Part shown: positions 24,958 to 33,909 of the stretch, one piece after another
How the letters are laid out: each line of letters begins with the position of its first letter
Numbering within the stretch: position 1 is the stretch's first letter
Made by a program: the position numbers and the translations under genes
The notes under the pieces: generated by a model
What the model was told of the DNA's origin: nothing
What the model saw: only the letters and a program-made list of their open reading frames with translations
Database searches by the model: none
NCBI GenBank assembly: GCA_021773435.1
Contig: JAJFKC010000011.1
Location: 1-60,562, forward strand
Direction of reading: 5' to 3'
DNA from: Porticoccaceae bacterium
GTDB taxonomy: Bacteria; Pseudomonadota; Gammaproteobacteria; Pseudomonadales; Porticoccaceae
DNA length: 60,562 bases

Positions 24958-25380
24958 ATGTTTGAGCTGGATGAAAGATTAAAAAATGATACCCATGTGG
25001 TCGGCGAGTGGCCGCTATCAATGTTGTTATTACTCGACGATTGTAATTTCCCGTGGTGCATTTTAGTGCCGAAACGGGAGGGCATTGGTGACATCTATGA
25101 GCTTGATCTCGGCGATCAGATTCGTTTACTGGAAGAATCGGAACGCCTGGCCAATGCACTTACGGAAATCTTTCGCCCCGATAAGCTCAATATCGCTGCA
25201 TTGGGCAATGTGGTCAGGCAGTTACATATTCATCACATCGCCAGATATGTCGATGATCGTGCCTGGCCTGCACCTGTGTGGGGCGCGGTGCCAATAAAAA
25301 AATATAGTGATAATGTCTTGAAAGAGCGTATCGATGCTTTACGCAGGGTATTGACGGAGACAGGCTTAAGCTGGCGTTGA
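24958..25380 (+). CDS. HIT domain protein
   Basis: A histidine-triad family protein of about 140 residues, probably a nucleotide-binding hydrolase or transferase. The triad region reads QLHIHHIAR, followed by the subgroup signature WPAPVWG. Of three nearby ATGs I chose the third (MFELDERL): it matches how the family begins and has GGGGG five bases before it; 24946 is the first in-frame ATG. The gene is divergent from proS and convergent with the HU-like gene; a shared hairpin terminator lies between the latter two. Function beyond the family is unknown. Confidence 0.9.
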   Translation: MFELDERLKNDTHVVGEWPLSMLLLLDDCNFPWCILVPKREGIGDIYELDLGDQIRLLEESERLANALTEIFRPDKLNIAALGNVVRQLHIHHIARYVDDRAWPAPVWGAVPIKKYSDNVLKERIDALRRVLTETGLSWR

Positions 25381-25458
25381 AAAGATGGTAGGCCTCTCAT
25401 CACCGTAATAACTTTTCAGAACAGTATTAGCTTTTATCGGAGTAATAAAACGGCAATA

Positions 25459-25485
25459 AAAAAGCCCCAGCAAGTGGGGCTTTTT
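25459..25485. terminator. Bidirectional rho-independent terminator
   Basis: Stem agcccca/tggggct with a 5-nt loop (gcaag), flanked by an A-run on one side and a T-run on the other, so it works on both strands. It lies between the convergent HIT and HU-like genes. Confidence 0.9.
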
Positions 25486-25507
25486 AGTGGTTTAACGACT
25501 ACATGAC

Positions 25508-25975
25508 TCAGTTCGACATATCTTTCAACCGTTTTAAGGCCGTGACTTTAACGCCGGTGCTGGCGGGACGGGCTTTGAAGGTGGTTGCCTCGCCGGTAAA
25601 TGGGTTGATGCCTTTGCGAGCTTTTTTGGCAGGTTTTTTGACGGTTTTAATTTTCAGCAAACCCGGTAAAGCAAATTCACCTACCGCGCGTTTCTTTATA
25701 TGCTTTTCAATGATAACGCTCAGTTCATCAAGGACGTTATTCACCTGGCTTTTGTTAAGGCCGGTGTTGTCAGCGAGTTCAGCAAGTATTTGAGACTTGG
25801 TGTATCGCTCTTTAACAGCGGTAATTCTTCGGGTAGGTGCGGCTTTAGCTGCTGCTTTTTTCTTCGCAGGCGCTTTCTTTGCAGAGGTTTTCTTCACAGG
25901 TGCTTTCTTAGCCGCAGCTTTCTTTGCGGGTGTTTTTTTTGCTTTAGGTTTGGTTTTTGCTTTCTTAGCGGCCAT
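25508..25975 (-). CDS. HU-family DNA-binding protein with H1-like N-terminal tail
   Basis: A 155-residue nucleoid protein. The first 50 residues are a Lys/Ala/Pro tail (repeats such as KKAPVKKTSAKKAPAKK) like histone H1; residues about 57-150 form an HU/IHF domain (TKSQILAELADNTGL, FALPGLLKIKTVKK, and ARKGINPFTGE, where HU has its DNA-wrapping arm motif). In most bacteria with such fusions the basic tail is C-terminal (mycobacterial HupB); here it is N-terminal. It would bind and compact DNA. ATG with AAGGAA upstream. The lysine-rich tail is low complexity and probably length-variable. Confidence 0.9.
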   Translation of the reverse strand: MAAKKAKTKPKAKKTPAKKAAAKKAPVKKTSAKKAPAKKKAAAKAAPTRRITAVKERYTKSQILAELADNTGLNKSQVNNVLDELSVIIEKHIKKRAVGEFALPGLLKIKTVKKPAKKARKGINPFTGEATTFKARPASTGVKVTALKRLKDMSN

Positions 25976-26260
25976 GTCGGGTTTCCTTAAATTATAGTTT
26001 GAACTTCATAAATACAGGTCAGTCAGTTGTCTATAAACACCACTAATGCGACCCTTCTGACCCTGGCGCTATATATATAGTATCCGTATAAGGCTAGCAA
26101 CAAGATTTTCAAAAAAACCCGTATTTTTAGGGGAAAATGGCCATTTAGACGAAAATAGTTTGATCTACGGCACCCTGGCGTCAATATTTGGCAAGAGGCT
26201 GTTGAAGAAGGTCAGCAGGTCGGATTTAGACTTTAATTTTTTGCTTTCCAAGAGGTGGGG
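25976..26260. other. Divergent intergenic region
   Basis: About 300 nt between the HU-like gene and fmdB. It is AT-rich, with a tatatatata run near 26071 and an A-rich/T-rich stretch near 26108-26145 that could be an UP-type or bend region. I see no ORF or RNA gene in it; the clear element is the fmdB -10 box just downstream. Confidence 0.5.
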
Positions 26261-26266
26261 TATAAT
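26238..26266 (+). promoter_or_regulatory. Candidate promoter of fmdB-aspS
   Basis: A perfect -10 hexamer TATAAT at 26261-26266, with a weak T-rich -35 (TTTTTG, 26238-26243) 17 bp upstream. It lies about 85 nt before the fmdB start and is followed by a GC-rich discriminator (gcgcgcc). Confidence 0.55.
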
Positions 26267-26349
26267 GCGCGCCGTTTTTGAAGTCGCGAAGTTTGATGCC
26301 ATCAGGAAAGCGGCTTAGCTTATATGACCGAACTGGAGAAATACTAACG

Positions 26350-26718
26350 ATGCCTATTTACGAATATCTTTGCCAGGCCTGCGGCCATGAGCTGGAAGTT
26401 ATTCAAAAGCTTTCCGACGATCTATTAAAGGTTTGCCCCGAGTGCGAAAAGCCGAAGCTCAAGAAAAAAGTCAGCGCCGCCGCCTTTCGGCTCAGCGGCA
26501 GTGGGTGGTATGAAACGGATTTCAAAACCGGCGATAAGAAAAACCTCAGCGGAGAAACGCAAACAAAGGCTGAAGGGGGTGATAAGAGTGGTGCATCGGA
26601 TAGTGCTGGCAAAGATAGCGCCAACAAAGCGGGAGATAGTAAAAAGAGCGACACTAAAAGCAGTGATGGCTCCGGCTCAAATAGTGCTAGCAAACCCGCC
26701 GCGACTGGCGGTAGTTGA
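26350..26718 (+). CDS. FmdB-family zinc-ribbon protein
   Basis: A small FmdB/regulatory family protein of 122 residues. The N-terminus MPIYEYLCQACGHELE and a second Cys pair (VCPECEK) make the four-Cys zinc ribbon; the following KVSAAAFRLSGSGWYETDFK is the usual family end, after which comes a Ser/Lys/Gly-rich disordered tail. The gene is normally next to aspS, as here, though its function is unknown. I chose the ATG with GGAG before it; the open frame starts 24 codons earlier but that part is not conserved. Confidence 0.9.
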   Translation: MPIYEYLCQACGHELEVIQKLSDDLLKVCPECEKPKLKKKVSAAAFRLSGSGWYETDFKTGDKKNLSGETQTKAEGGDKSGASDSAGKDSANKAGDSKKSDTKSSDGSGSNSASKPAATGGS

Positions 26719-26778
26719 AATTCGTTCTACAGCGTTCGAAACGACGCTTTTTAGGTGGCTATTTTTAATAGGAACAAC

Positions 26779-28554
26779 ATGAATATGCGCTCTAGTTATT
26801 GTGGGCTTGTTGAACCCTCACTTATCGACAGCGATGTGACTCTGTGTGGGTGGGTCGATCGGCGTCGTGATCACGGCGGTGTTATTTTTATCGATTTGCG
26901 TGACCGTGAAGGCATCGTCCAGGTGGTGTTTGATCCCGATGCGGGAGAGCATTTCAATACTGCAGATAGTGTTCGCGGCGAATACGTGCTGAGAGTCACT
27001 GGCAGGGTGCGGGCGCGAACCGAAGCTACGATTAACCCCGAAATGAAAACCGGTATGTTAGAGGTTTATGCCACAGCCGTAGAGATCTTAAATACTTCAG
27101 AAACCCCGCCCTTCCAGCTCGATGAACATACTAAAGTCGGTGAGGATGTACGGCTGCAATATCGCTATCTGGATTTGCGCCGCCCGGAGATGCAGCAGAA
27201 TTTATATTTCCGTTCCAAGGTCACATCGATTATTCGTAATTGTCTCGACGACGGCGGCTTCCTTGATATCGAAACACCTATATTGACCCGCGCTACACCG
27301 GAAGGTGCAAGAGACTATTTGGTGCCGAGCCGTACTCATGGCGGCAAGTTTTTTGCTCTGCCTCAGTCCCCCCAGTTGTTTAAACAGCTATTAATGGTGT
27401 CTGGCTTCGACCGCTATTATCAAATTGCCAAATGTTTTCGCGATGAAGACCTGCGTGCTGATCGCCAGCCAGAGTTTACTCAGATTGATATCGAGGCATC
27501 TTTTATTTCCGAACAGGAGATCATGAAGGTTACTGAAAATATGCTGCGGGAGTTGTTCACCCAACTGATGGAGGTTGATCTTGGCGATTTTCCGGTCATG
27601 GCCTATGCTGAGGCCATGCAGCGCTTTGGTAGTGATAAGCCGGATTTGCGTATCCCCCTCGAACTGGTCGATGTGAAAGATTTGATGCTTGAGGTGGATT
27701 TCAAAGTGTTTTCCGGCCCCGCCAATGATCCTGCTGGTCGGGTGACGGCGCTTAAAGTGCCCGGCGGCAACAAGATTAGTCGCAAGCAAATCGACGGCTA
27801 CACCAAGTTTGTTAGCATTTACGGTGCCCGTGGGCTTGCCTATATAAAGGTTAACGATAAAACTGACCTGGAAGAGGGCTTGCAGTCACCTATCGTCAAA
27901 TTCCTGCCCAATGAGGTTCGCCAGCAATTGCTCGACCGGCTCGAAGCCGAAAATGGCGACTTGATTTTCTTTGGTGCCGATAGCAGCAAGGTCGTGTCCG
28001 AAGCGTTGGGCGCGCTGCGTTGTAAACTGGGCGAAGACCTGAATTTATACACTAGTGCCTGGGCACCTTTATGGGTAGTGGATTTCCCCATGTTTGAAAA
28101 AGCCGGTAACGATGAATGGACATCCCTGCATCACCCTTTTACGCAACCAGCCTGCTCAGCAGAAGAATTGCTTGCTGACCCCGGTGCGGCGTTGTCCCAG
28201 GCCTACGATATGATCTTAAACGGCACAGAATTGGGTGGTGGTTCCATACGAATTCACCAGCAGCCCCTTCAGAAAGCGGTCTTTAAAATATTGTCAATTG
28301 GCGAGAATGAGCAACAGGAAAAATTTGGCTTTTTGCTCGACGCACTTAATTATGGTTGCCCACCTCATGGTGGTTTGGCGTTTGGATTGGACCGTATCGT
28401 TATGCTGATGGTTGATGCAGAGTCAATTCGGGATGTTATCGCCTTCCCGAAAACCCAGTCGGCACAATGTTTGATGACTGACGCGCCGGGCGCCGTCGCA
28501 AATGATCAATTGCAGGAATTAAATATACGTTTGCGTGAAAAAATCACCGAATAA
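26779..28554 (+). CDS. aspS: Aspartyl-tRNA synthetase (probably non-discriminating)
   Basis: Class II synthetase of 591 residues that attaches Asp to tRNA-Asp and probably also to tRNA-Asn. Seen: N-terminal OB-fold anticodon-binding domain ([16 protein letters not shown]), motif 2 ([19 protein letters not shown] region), the bacterial GAD insertion (about 290-410) and motif 3 ([12 protein letters not shown]). The His in RRRDHGG takes the place of the residue that separates non-discriminating (His) from discriminating (Leu) enzymes in the Pseudomonas/E. coli comparison. I chose the ATG preceded by AGGAAC; a GTG eight codons earlier is the first possible start. It follows fmdB directly. Confidence 0.97.
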   Translation: MNMRSSYCGLVEPSLIDSDVTLCGWVDRRRDHGGVIFIDLRDREGIVQVVFDPDAGEHFNTADSVRGEYVLRVTGRVRARTEATINPEMKTGMLEVYATAVEILNTSETPPFQLDEHTKVGEDVRLQYRYLDLRRPEMQQNLYFRSKVTSIIRNCLDDGGFLDIETPILTRATPEGARDYLVPSRTHGGKFFALPQSPQLFKQLLMVSGFDRYYQIAKCFRDEDLRADRQPEFTQIDIEASFISEQEIMKVTENMLRELFTQLMEVDLGDFPVMAYAEAMQRFGSDKPDLRIPLELVDVKDLMLEVDFKVFSGPANDPAGRVTALKVPGGNKISRKQIDGYTKFVSIYGARGLAYIKVNDKTDLEEGLQSPIVKFLPNEVRQQLLDRLEAENGDLIFFGADSSKVVSEALGALRCKLGEDLNLYTSAWAPLWVVDFPMFEKAGNDEWTSLHHPFTQPACSAEELLADPGAALSQAYDMILNGTELGGGSIRIHQQPLQKAVFKILSIGENEQQEKFGFLLDALNYGCPPHGGLAFGLDRIVMLMVDAESIRDVIAFPKTQSAQCLMTDAPGAVANDQLQELNIRLREKITE

Positions 28555-28604
28555 TTGAACTACAGGGTGCTTAAAATAGATTGCTTAACGTAGAGATAGC
28601 GAAA

Positions 28605-28634
28605 CCAGAGTAACCAGAACCAGAGTAATCAGAA
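28605..28634. repeat. 15-bp tandem duplication upstream of yebC
   Basis: Two adjacent copies of ccagagtaaccagaa with one C-to-T change, in the aspS-yebC gap, 36 nt before the yebC start. Confidence 0.9.
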
Positions 28635-28670
28635 CTAGAAAATCTTAAGGCAGGCGAGCGAGAGACAGAT

Positions 28671-29417
28671 ATGGCAGGTCACAGCAAATGGGCGAATATC
28701 AAGCACCGCAAAGCGGCCCAGGATGCCAAGCGCGGTAAGGTCTTTACCAAGCTGATACGAGAGTTGGTGGTCGCGGCGAAAATGGGCGGTGGCAATCCGG
28801 AAGATAATCCGCGCCTACGCGCCGCCGTCGATAAGGCCCTCGGTGCCAATATGAAGCGGGACACCATCGATAAGGCCATTCAGCGTGGTGCCGGAGACAA
28901 CGATGGTGAAAATTATGAAGAAGTCACCTACGAAGGCTATGGCGTGAATGGTGTTGCGGTGCTGGTCGAATGCTTGACGGATAATCGTAATCGCACGGTC
29001 TCCGATGTTCGCCACGGTTTTACCAAGCGGGGCGGTAATTTGGGCACCGATGGTTCAGTCGCGTATCTATTTACCCGCACCGGTCAAATCAGCTATGCGC
29101 CAGGCAGCGATGAAGATCAAATTATGGAAGCCGCCCTTGAAGCCGGTGCCGATGATGTCGTAACCAATGACGACGGCTCCATAGATGTGCTCACCGTCTG
29201 GGAAGATTTTCTCAGCGCTAAAGAAGCGCTGATCGCCGCAGGCTTTGAGCCGGAAGCCGCAGAAGTCACCATGATCGCAGCCACCACCGTCGAGCTGGAT
29301 AAAGACGGGGCAGAAAAAATTATGGGCCTGGTCGATCATATGGAGGATCTCGACGATGTTCAGAATGTCTACACCAATGCCGAAATTCCTGATTCAGTAC
29401 TCGCCGAGATGGACTAG
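28671..29417 (+). CDS. yebC: YebC/PmpR family protein
   Basis: A 248-residue YebC/TACO1 family protein, the normal length. It starts [18 protein letters not shown] and contains [12 protein letters not shown] and the [12 protein letters not shown] region of the conserved core. Members were first described as transcriptional regulators (PmpR) and later shown to help ribosomes through polyproline stretches, so it is best called a YebC-family translation or regulatory factor. It lies between aspS and the ruvCAB cluster, its common place in gammaproteobacteria. ATG start with a weak ribosome site (GCGAGAGA). Confidence 0.97.
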   Translation: MAGHSKWANIKHRKAAQDAKRGKVFTKLIRELVVAAKMGGGNPEDNPRLRAAVDKALGANMKRDTIDKAIQRGAGDNDGENYEEVTYEGYGVNGVAVLVECLTDNRNRTVSDVRHGFTKRGGNLGTDGSVAYLFTRTGQISYAPGSDEDQIMEAALEAGADDVVTNDDGSIDVLTVWEDFLSAKEALIAAGFEPEAAEVTMIAATTVELDKDGAEKIMGLVDHMEDLDDVQNVYTNAEIPDSVLAEMD

Positions 29418-29490
29418 AGGAACCACGTAATCAAGTTCGAAACGCGTCACCCATTAAGCCACCCTAACCAATTCATTAAGTAAACTAATG

Positions 29491-29514
29491 ACCAAGCCAC
29501 CAACCAAGCGACTA
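29491..29514. repeat. 12-bp imperfect tandem duplication
   Basis: Copies accaagccacca and accaagcgacta, two mismatches, 25 nt before the start of the acidic-tail gene. Confidence 0.6.
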
Positions 29515-29539
29515 ACGAGTAGTCATAGGAGTAATACCG

Positions 29540-29881
29540 ATGAAAGTCATCAAGAAAACCGACGAATATACAATTTATCAAAAACGTTCCGGTCGATATG
29601 CTGTAAAAAATGCCGATGGCAAAGCCATCAACGAGGCGGATAAAGTCACCATATTGTTGGCTGAGGATCTGATTAAAGCGCCGGCGCCAAAAGCCCCAGA
29701 AGTCGAAGAGCCGGAAGTGGATGAGACAATGGCCGCAGAGGTAGACAAGTCAGAAGCAGAGGAACCCGAAGCAGAAGAAGTGGAACCTGAACCTGAGCAA
29801 GGTGCTGAAGAGCCTACAGAAGAAGCACCGGAAGAGCCTAAAGAAGAAGCCGATTCCCAGGAAGCTGAGGCGAAAGAATAA
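29540..29881 (+). CDS. Small protein with acidic Pro/Glu-rich tail
   Basis: A 113-residue protein of unknown function. The first 50 residues (MKVIKKTDEYTIYQKRSGRYAVK, quoted here only in part, then NEADKVTILLAEDLIKA) look like a small folded domain; the remainder is a low-complexity run of Glu, Pro and Ala resembling the acidic tails of nucleic-acid mimics or flexible linkers. ATG with AGGAG 9 nt upstream makes the start convincing. A hairpin and T-run follow directly, so it is the end of a transcription unit that may include yebC. No family assigned. Confidence 0.8.
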   Translation: MKVIKKTDEYTIYQKRSGRYAVKNADGKAINEADKVTILLAEDLIKAPAPKAPEVEEPEVDETMAAEVDKSEAEEPEAEEVEPEPEQGAEEPTEEAPEEPKEEADSQEAEAKE

Positions 29882-29933
29882 ATCCGATGGCCTTCCCGGC
29901 ACGATGGGTATTTCTGGCGAAAGGGGTAACAGC

Positions 29934-29957
29934 AGGGCGGCTTTGGTCGCCTTTTTT
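29934..29957 (+). terminator. Rho-independent terminator
   Basis: Stem ggcggc/gtcgcc (one G-T pair, extendable with further weak pairs), loop tttg, followed by a T-run. It ends the yebC/acidic-tail transcription unit. Confidence 0.75.
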
Positions 29958-30118
29958 GTTTTCAAAATGTAGCTATGAAGTGATTATCGGCAGAACCGCC
30001 ACCGTCACAAACAACGTGTTTTTATCTATTGGAAAAATCAAAGTATATTGATTAATCTATAAAGCGACTGGTTTAGATAGCTGCCTGGCACCTGACCTTA
30101 TATGACAAAAATAAACTT

Positions 30119-30637
30119 ATGACGTTAATACTCGGTATAGACCCGGGCTCTCGCAAGACAGGTTTCGGCATTATCGACGCTGCGGGGGCGGAGACGACGT
30201 ATGTCGCCAGTGGCATCATCCGTCTGCCCGAACAAGAGCTGCCGGCGCGGTTAAAGGTGATTGTCGATAGTGTTGGCGAATTAATCGAGCAATATAAACC
30301 AGAATTAATGGCCGTCGAAGAAGTGTTTTTTGCTCGCGATCCCCGTGCCGCATTGCGTTTGGGGCAAGCTCGCGGTGCCGCTATTGTGGCCGGCGTTCAG
30401 GCTGATTTGCCAGTAGCTGAATACAGTGCTCGCACCGTAAAACAAGCGGTGGTAGGGACCGGCTCGGCAACTAAGGGGCAGGTGCAGCATATGGTGATGC
30501 GGTTATTGAATTTACCCGCAGCGCCCGCAGAAGATGCCGCCGATGCCCTGGCTGTAGCGATCTGTCATGCTCATAGTCTGACCAGGCATCCTGACTTAGC
30601 TGAGTCGGGGCGCTACTCTCGCGGCAGAAGGAAATAG
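30119..30637 (+). CDS. ruvC: Holliday junction resolvase RuvC
   Basis: Endonuclease that nicks Holliday junctions, 172 residues, the normal length. Seen: GIDPGSRKTGFG with the first catalytic Asp, MAVEEVFF with the Glu, and the AEDAADALAVAICH segment with the C-terminal Asp residues of the RNase H-like active site. It acts as a dimer with the RuvAB branch-migration complex, encoded next. The ATG start fits the family N-terminus (MTLILGIDPGS). Confidence 0.97.
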   Translation: MTLILGIDPGSRKTGFGIIDAAGAETTYVASGIIRLPEQELPARLKVIVDSVGELIEQYKPELMAVEEVFFARDPRAALRLGQARGAAIVAGVQADLPVAEYSARTVKQAVVGTGSATKGQVQHMVMRLLNLPAAPAEDAADALAVAICHAHSLTRHPDLAESGRYSRGRRK

Positions 30638-30764
30638 TGGCGAAGGGAGCGGCTTTGAAGAAATGAAGGTGATAGCGCGCATATTCAAATTCCCGTGTTT
30701 AAGTGGAAGAAGCTCAAAATGAGCGATCGTTATGGACTATTGTTTTGAATAAGGGCATGTATCT

Positions 30765-31376
30765 ATGATTGGTCGGATTCGCGGTAACTTGCTGGATAAG
30801 CAAGCCCCTCAATTGCTAATAGATGTCCAGGGTATTGGCTATGAAGTGCAGGTTTCACTCAATACCTTTTTTAATCTACCGGACATAAATCAGCCGGTCA
30901 GTCTGCATACCCATTTGGTAGTGAGAGAGGATGCTCAGCTACTTTATGGTTTTGGCGATGATAGTGAGCGGCAATTATTTCGGGCGCTGATCAAGATTAG
31001 TGGTGTCGGCCCAAAGCTGGCTCTGGCTATTTTGTCGGGTATGACTGCACAGGACTTTGTCGTCTGCGTGCAAAATAACGACAGTGCAACTCTGGTGCGT
31101 TTGCCGGGGGTGGGCAAGAAAACTGCCGAGCGTCTGGTGGTGGAAATGCGCGATCGACTCGACAACTGGAGCGCTGCCACAGATGCCAACGGTACGATGC
31201 CGTCACAGGTAACAGGCAAAACGGCCATTGTTGAAGCCGAGCATGCATTGGTATCTCTGGGTTACAAAGCTCAGGACGCGACCCGGATGGTGGCTGCTCA
31301 TGTTGTCCAGGGTGAAGAGCTGCTGCCTAGTGAAGAGTTAATTCGTCTCGCTCTGAAAAGCGCTGTAAAAAAGTAG
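30765..31376 (+). CDS. ruvA: Holliday junction DNA helicase subunit RuvA
   Basis: Tetrameric junction-binding protein, 203 residues. Seen: N-terminal MIGRIRGNLL, the OB-fold, the two helix-hairpin-helix motifs (ISGVGPKLALAIL and LPGVGKKTAERLVVEMRD) and the C-terminal domain III that contacts RuvB (AEHALVSLGYKAQDA). It targets the RuvB motor to Holliday junctions. It lies between ruvC and ruvB, its normal place, but ruvB follows after an unusually long 224-nt gap. Confidence 0.97.
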   Translation: MIGRIRGNLLDKQAPQLLIDVQGIGYEVQVSLNTFFNLPDINQPVSLHTHLVVREDAQLLYGFGDDSERQLFRALIKISGVGPKLALAILSGMTAQDFVVCVQNNDSATLVRLPGVGKKTAERLVVEMRDRLDNWSAATDANGTMPSQVTGKTAIVEAEHALVSLGYKAQDATRMVAAHVVQGEELLPSEELIRLALKSAVKK

Positions 31377-31390
31377 GGTGTCGAAAAAAT

Positions 31391-31416
31391 AAGCCGGACT
31401 ATTAAGCTGGACTATC
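31391..31416. repeat. 13-bp imperfect tandem duplication
   Basis: Copies aagccggactatt and aagctggactatc (two mismatches) just after the ruvA stop, in the 224-nt ruvA-ruvB gap. Confidence 0.75.
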
Positions 31417-31600
31417 AAAACGGGTTAAACAAAACCTACTAAAAATGGTGAATGCGTAGTGAAAAAATAGTCCCTTAACGCTATTCTAGCGTCCTTTCAT
31501 TGGGCCGGGCTAAAGCGAGCCTAGTCGGCTCGGCTGCACCCACACTACGACCTGCGTCGCGACGTACAATGCGCTTACATAATGACTCATACTGGCAAAC

Positions 31601-32653
31601 ATGATAGAAACTGATCGCCTGGTAGCTGCGACCAATACCGATGCCGATGAGCGTCTGGACGAAGCGCGTTTAGACAATGCCATCCGGCCCACCAGTTTGG
31701 CCGACTATATTGGGCAGGCTGCCATGTGCGAGCAGATGGAAATCTTTATTCATGCCGCGCGCAAGCGAAGCGAAGCGCTAGATCATACTCTGGTGTTCGG
31801 CCCGCCAGGGCTAGGCAAGACCACCATAGCCCATATCATCGCCAACGAAATGGGTGTCGGTTTGAAAACGACATCTGGGCCGGTGCTCGAAAAAGCCGGT
31901 GATCTCGCCGCTTTGATGACCAATCTTGAACACGATGACGTACTTTTTATCGATGAGATCCATCGGCTTAGCCCTGTGATCGAAGAAATCCTGTATCCGG
32001 CCATGGAAGATTTCCAGCTGGACATTATGATCGGTGAAGGTCCGGCGGCGCGCTCCATTAAGCTGGATCTACCGCCCTTTACTTTAGTCGGCGCAACCAC
32101 GCGGGCAGGTTTATTAACTTCGCCGTTAAGGGATCGCTTTGGTATTGTCCAACGTCTGGAGTTTTATTCCGTAGAAGAGTTGACCGCCATTATCAGCCGG
32201 GCGGGGAACATTCTCGATGTGCCGGTCGACGAGCAGGGGGCCATAGAAATTGCCCGTCGTTCGAGGGGCACGCCGCGTATCGCTAACCGTCTATTGCGGC
32301 GGGTGAGGGATTATGCAGAGGTCAAGGCCGATGGCAAAATCACCGCAGAAATTGCTGATCTGGCCTTGACGATGCTCAATGTCGATGTTCTGGGTTTTGA
32401 TCAGATGGATCGACGTTTATTAATGACGATTATCGAGAAATTTGACGGCGGCCCCGTGGGTGTAGACAGCATTGCCGCCGCCATTAGTGAAGAGCGGGGC
32501 ACAGTAGAAGACGTAGTCGAGCCATTTTTAATTCAGCAGGGTTATTTGATGCGTACCAGTCGTGGCAGGGTCGTAACCAATCAGGCCTATGAGCATTTTG
32601 GTTTGTCCATGCCGAAAAGCCTTGCCCAGCAACAGGAGTTGCTTGACAGTTGA
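31601..32653 (+). CDS. ruvB: Holliday junction branch migration ATPase RuvB
   Basis: AAA+ motor of 350 residues. Seen: N-terminal [12 protein letters not shown]-type region, Walker [10 protein letters not shown] (67-75), Walker B with DEIHRL, sensor 1 in VGATTRAG, sensor 2 arginine region ([17 protein letters not shown]) and the C-terminal winged helix (RTSRGRVVT). It drives branch migration with RuvA. The 224-nt gap upstream and an ATG with only a weak ribosome site suggest it may have its own promoter. Four 13-bp direct repeats follow its stop codon. Confidence 0.97.
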   Translation: MIETDRLVAATNTDADERLDEARLDNAIRPTSLADYIGQAAMCEQMEIFIHAARKRSEALDHTLVFGPPGLGKTTIAHIIANEMGVGLKTTSGPVLEKAGDLAALMTNLEHDDVLFIDEIHRLSPVIEEILYPAMEDFQLDIMIGEGPAARSIKLDLPPFTLVGATTRAGLLTSPLRDRFGIVQRLEFYSVEELTAIISRAGNILDVPVDEQGAIEIARRSRGTPRIANRLLRRVRDYAEVKADGKITAEIADLALTMLNVDVLGFDQMDRRLLMTIIEKFDGGPVGVDSIAAAISEERGTVEDVVEPFLIQQGYLMRTSRGRVVTNQAYEHFGLSMPKSLAQQQELLDS

Positions 32654-32688
32654 CCTCGAATTTAACCATGAATCAGCCGAATGCTGTC

Positions 32689-32740
32689 AGTAAGAGCTTT
32701 CAGTAAGAACCTTGAGTAAGAACCTTGAGTAAGAGCATTG
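32689..32740. repeat. 13-bp tandem repeat, four copies
   Basis: Four adjacent copies: agtaagagctttc, agtaagaaccttg (twice identical) and agtaagagcattg. They fill most of the ruvB-ybgC gap, and a further partial copy (cttgagtaag) covers the ybgC start codon. The array is the densest example of the boundary duplications in this window. Confidence 0.9.
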
Positions 32741-32752
32741 GGAGAGAACTCC

Positions 32753-33151
32753 TTGAGTAAGGAATTTAGACTGCCTATCAGGGTCTATATCGAAGACACG
32801 GACGCTCAGGGTATCGTCTATTACGTTAATTATCTCAAATATATGGAGCGCGCTCGCTCAGAATGGTTGCGTAGCTATGGTTTTGTCCGTCCGGCATTCT
32901 GGGGCGAGCACCTGGCTTTTGTTGTGCATTCATTGACTGCCAAATATAAAAAGCCTGCCAGGCTGGATGATCAAATTATTGTTACTGCGCTAGGCTCAGG
33001 TCATGGCCGGGCCTATTTTACCGTGGAGCAAAATGTCTACCGCAATGATGAACTGTTGTGTGCTGGTCATATCAAAGTGGCCTGTGTTAATCAGCAAACC
33101 AATCGGCCAGTGGCTATGCCCAGTGAATTAATAGAGAAGGTTTTTGCTTGA
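32753..33151 (+). CDS. ybgC: Tol-Pal-associated acyl-CoA thioesterase YbgC
   Basis: Hot-dog fold thioesterase of the YbgC/4-hydroxybenzoyl-CoA thioesterase family, 132 residues. Seen: IEDTDAQGIVYYVNYLKYMERARSEW (quoted in parts: EDTDAQGIVYY and ERARSEWLR) with the catalytic Asp of the TDAQG motif. It is the first gene of the tol-pal operon, its normal place. Start: I chose TTG with GGAGAG 7 nt upstream; the frame is open to 32738 but that places the start inside the repeat array. The protein hydrolyses short-chain acyl-CoA and may act on lipids linked to envelope maintenance. Confidence 0.93.
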   Translation: MSKEFRLPIRVYIEDTDAQGIVYYVNYLKYMERARSEWLRSYGFVRPAFWGEHLAFVVHSLTAKYKKPARLDDQIIVTALGSGHGRAYFTVEQNVYRNDELLCAGHIKVACVNQQTNRPVAMPSELIEKVFA

Positions 33152-33220
33152 GGGCTATCGTGCGTCCATCGGCTAAGCTAAAACAGATAAGAAACCGAAA
33201 CAGATAAACAGGAGTATTAG

Positions 33221-33907
33221 GTGACAGAACAATTATCTTTATGGGCGCTGGTCGTTGGGGCCACCTTGCCGGTGCAGTTGGTGATGTTGATACTATTAGC
33301 GGCTTCTGTTGTGTCCTGGGTGATGATCATCCAGCGGGGTTTATATCTTCGTCAAACCCGCGGTGATTTAGACACATTCGAACAGACTTTCTGGTCGGGT
33401 GTCGATCTCAACGAATTATTTCGCAGCGGCAACGGACGGCTTAATAAAGACAATACTATCGATGGTGTGGAGAGTTTGTTTCGTGCCGGTTTCCGTGAAT
33501 TTAACCGACTCTCCCAAAGTGTTTCAGCGGACCCCGATGCTGTCATGGAAGGGGTTGAGCGGGCCATGCGTGTGGCCTTATCCCGAGAGGAAGAAAAGCT
33601 CAATATGAACCTGCCCTTTCTGGCCAGCGTCGCATCAGTGAGCCCTTACATCGGCCTGTTTGGCACGGTGTGGGGCATCATGCATTCGTTTCGGGGGCTG
33701 GCCAATGTCCAGCAGGCCACCCTGGCAATTGTCGCACCGGGTATTTCTGAGGCGCTGATCGCCACCGCCATGGGCTTATTTGCAGCGATTCCAGCAGTGC
33801 TTGCCTTTAATCGTTTTTCAGCTAACGCGGATGTGCTCTATAACGCCTATGACACATTTTCTGATGAATTCTCCAGCATCCTCCATCGTCGGGTACACAG
33901 CGACTAG
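33221..33907 (+). CDS. tolQ: Tol-Pal proton channel subunit TolQ
   Basis: Inner-membrane channel protein, 228 residues, with three membrane helices. Seen: a first helix region (LVMLILLAASVVSWVMII), the long cytoplasmic loop, and SPYIGLFGTVWGIMHSF with the ExbB/TolQ signature, then GISEALIATAMGLFAAIPAV. With TolR it forms the proton-driven motor that energises TolA during cell division. GTG start with CAGGAG upstream. It is a useful contrast with the ExbB-like protein at 14207, which has a different sequence and partner. Confidence 0.97.
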   Translation: MTEQLSLWALVVGATLPVQLVMLILLAASVVSWVMIIQRGLYLRQTRGDLDTFEQTFWSGVDLNELFRSGNGRLNKDNTIDGVESLFRAGFREFNRLSQSVSADPDAVMEGVERAMRVALSREEEKLNMNLPFLASVASVSPYIGLFGTVWGIMHSFRGLANVQQATLAIVAPGISEALIATAMGLFAAIPAVLAFNRFSANADVLYNAYDTFSDEFSSILHRRVHSD

Positions 33908-33909
33908 TT

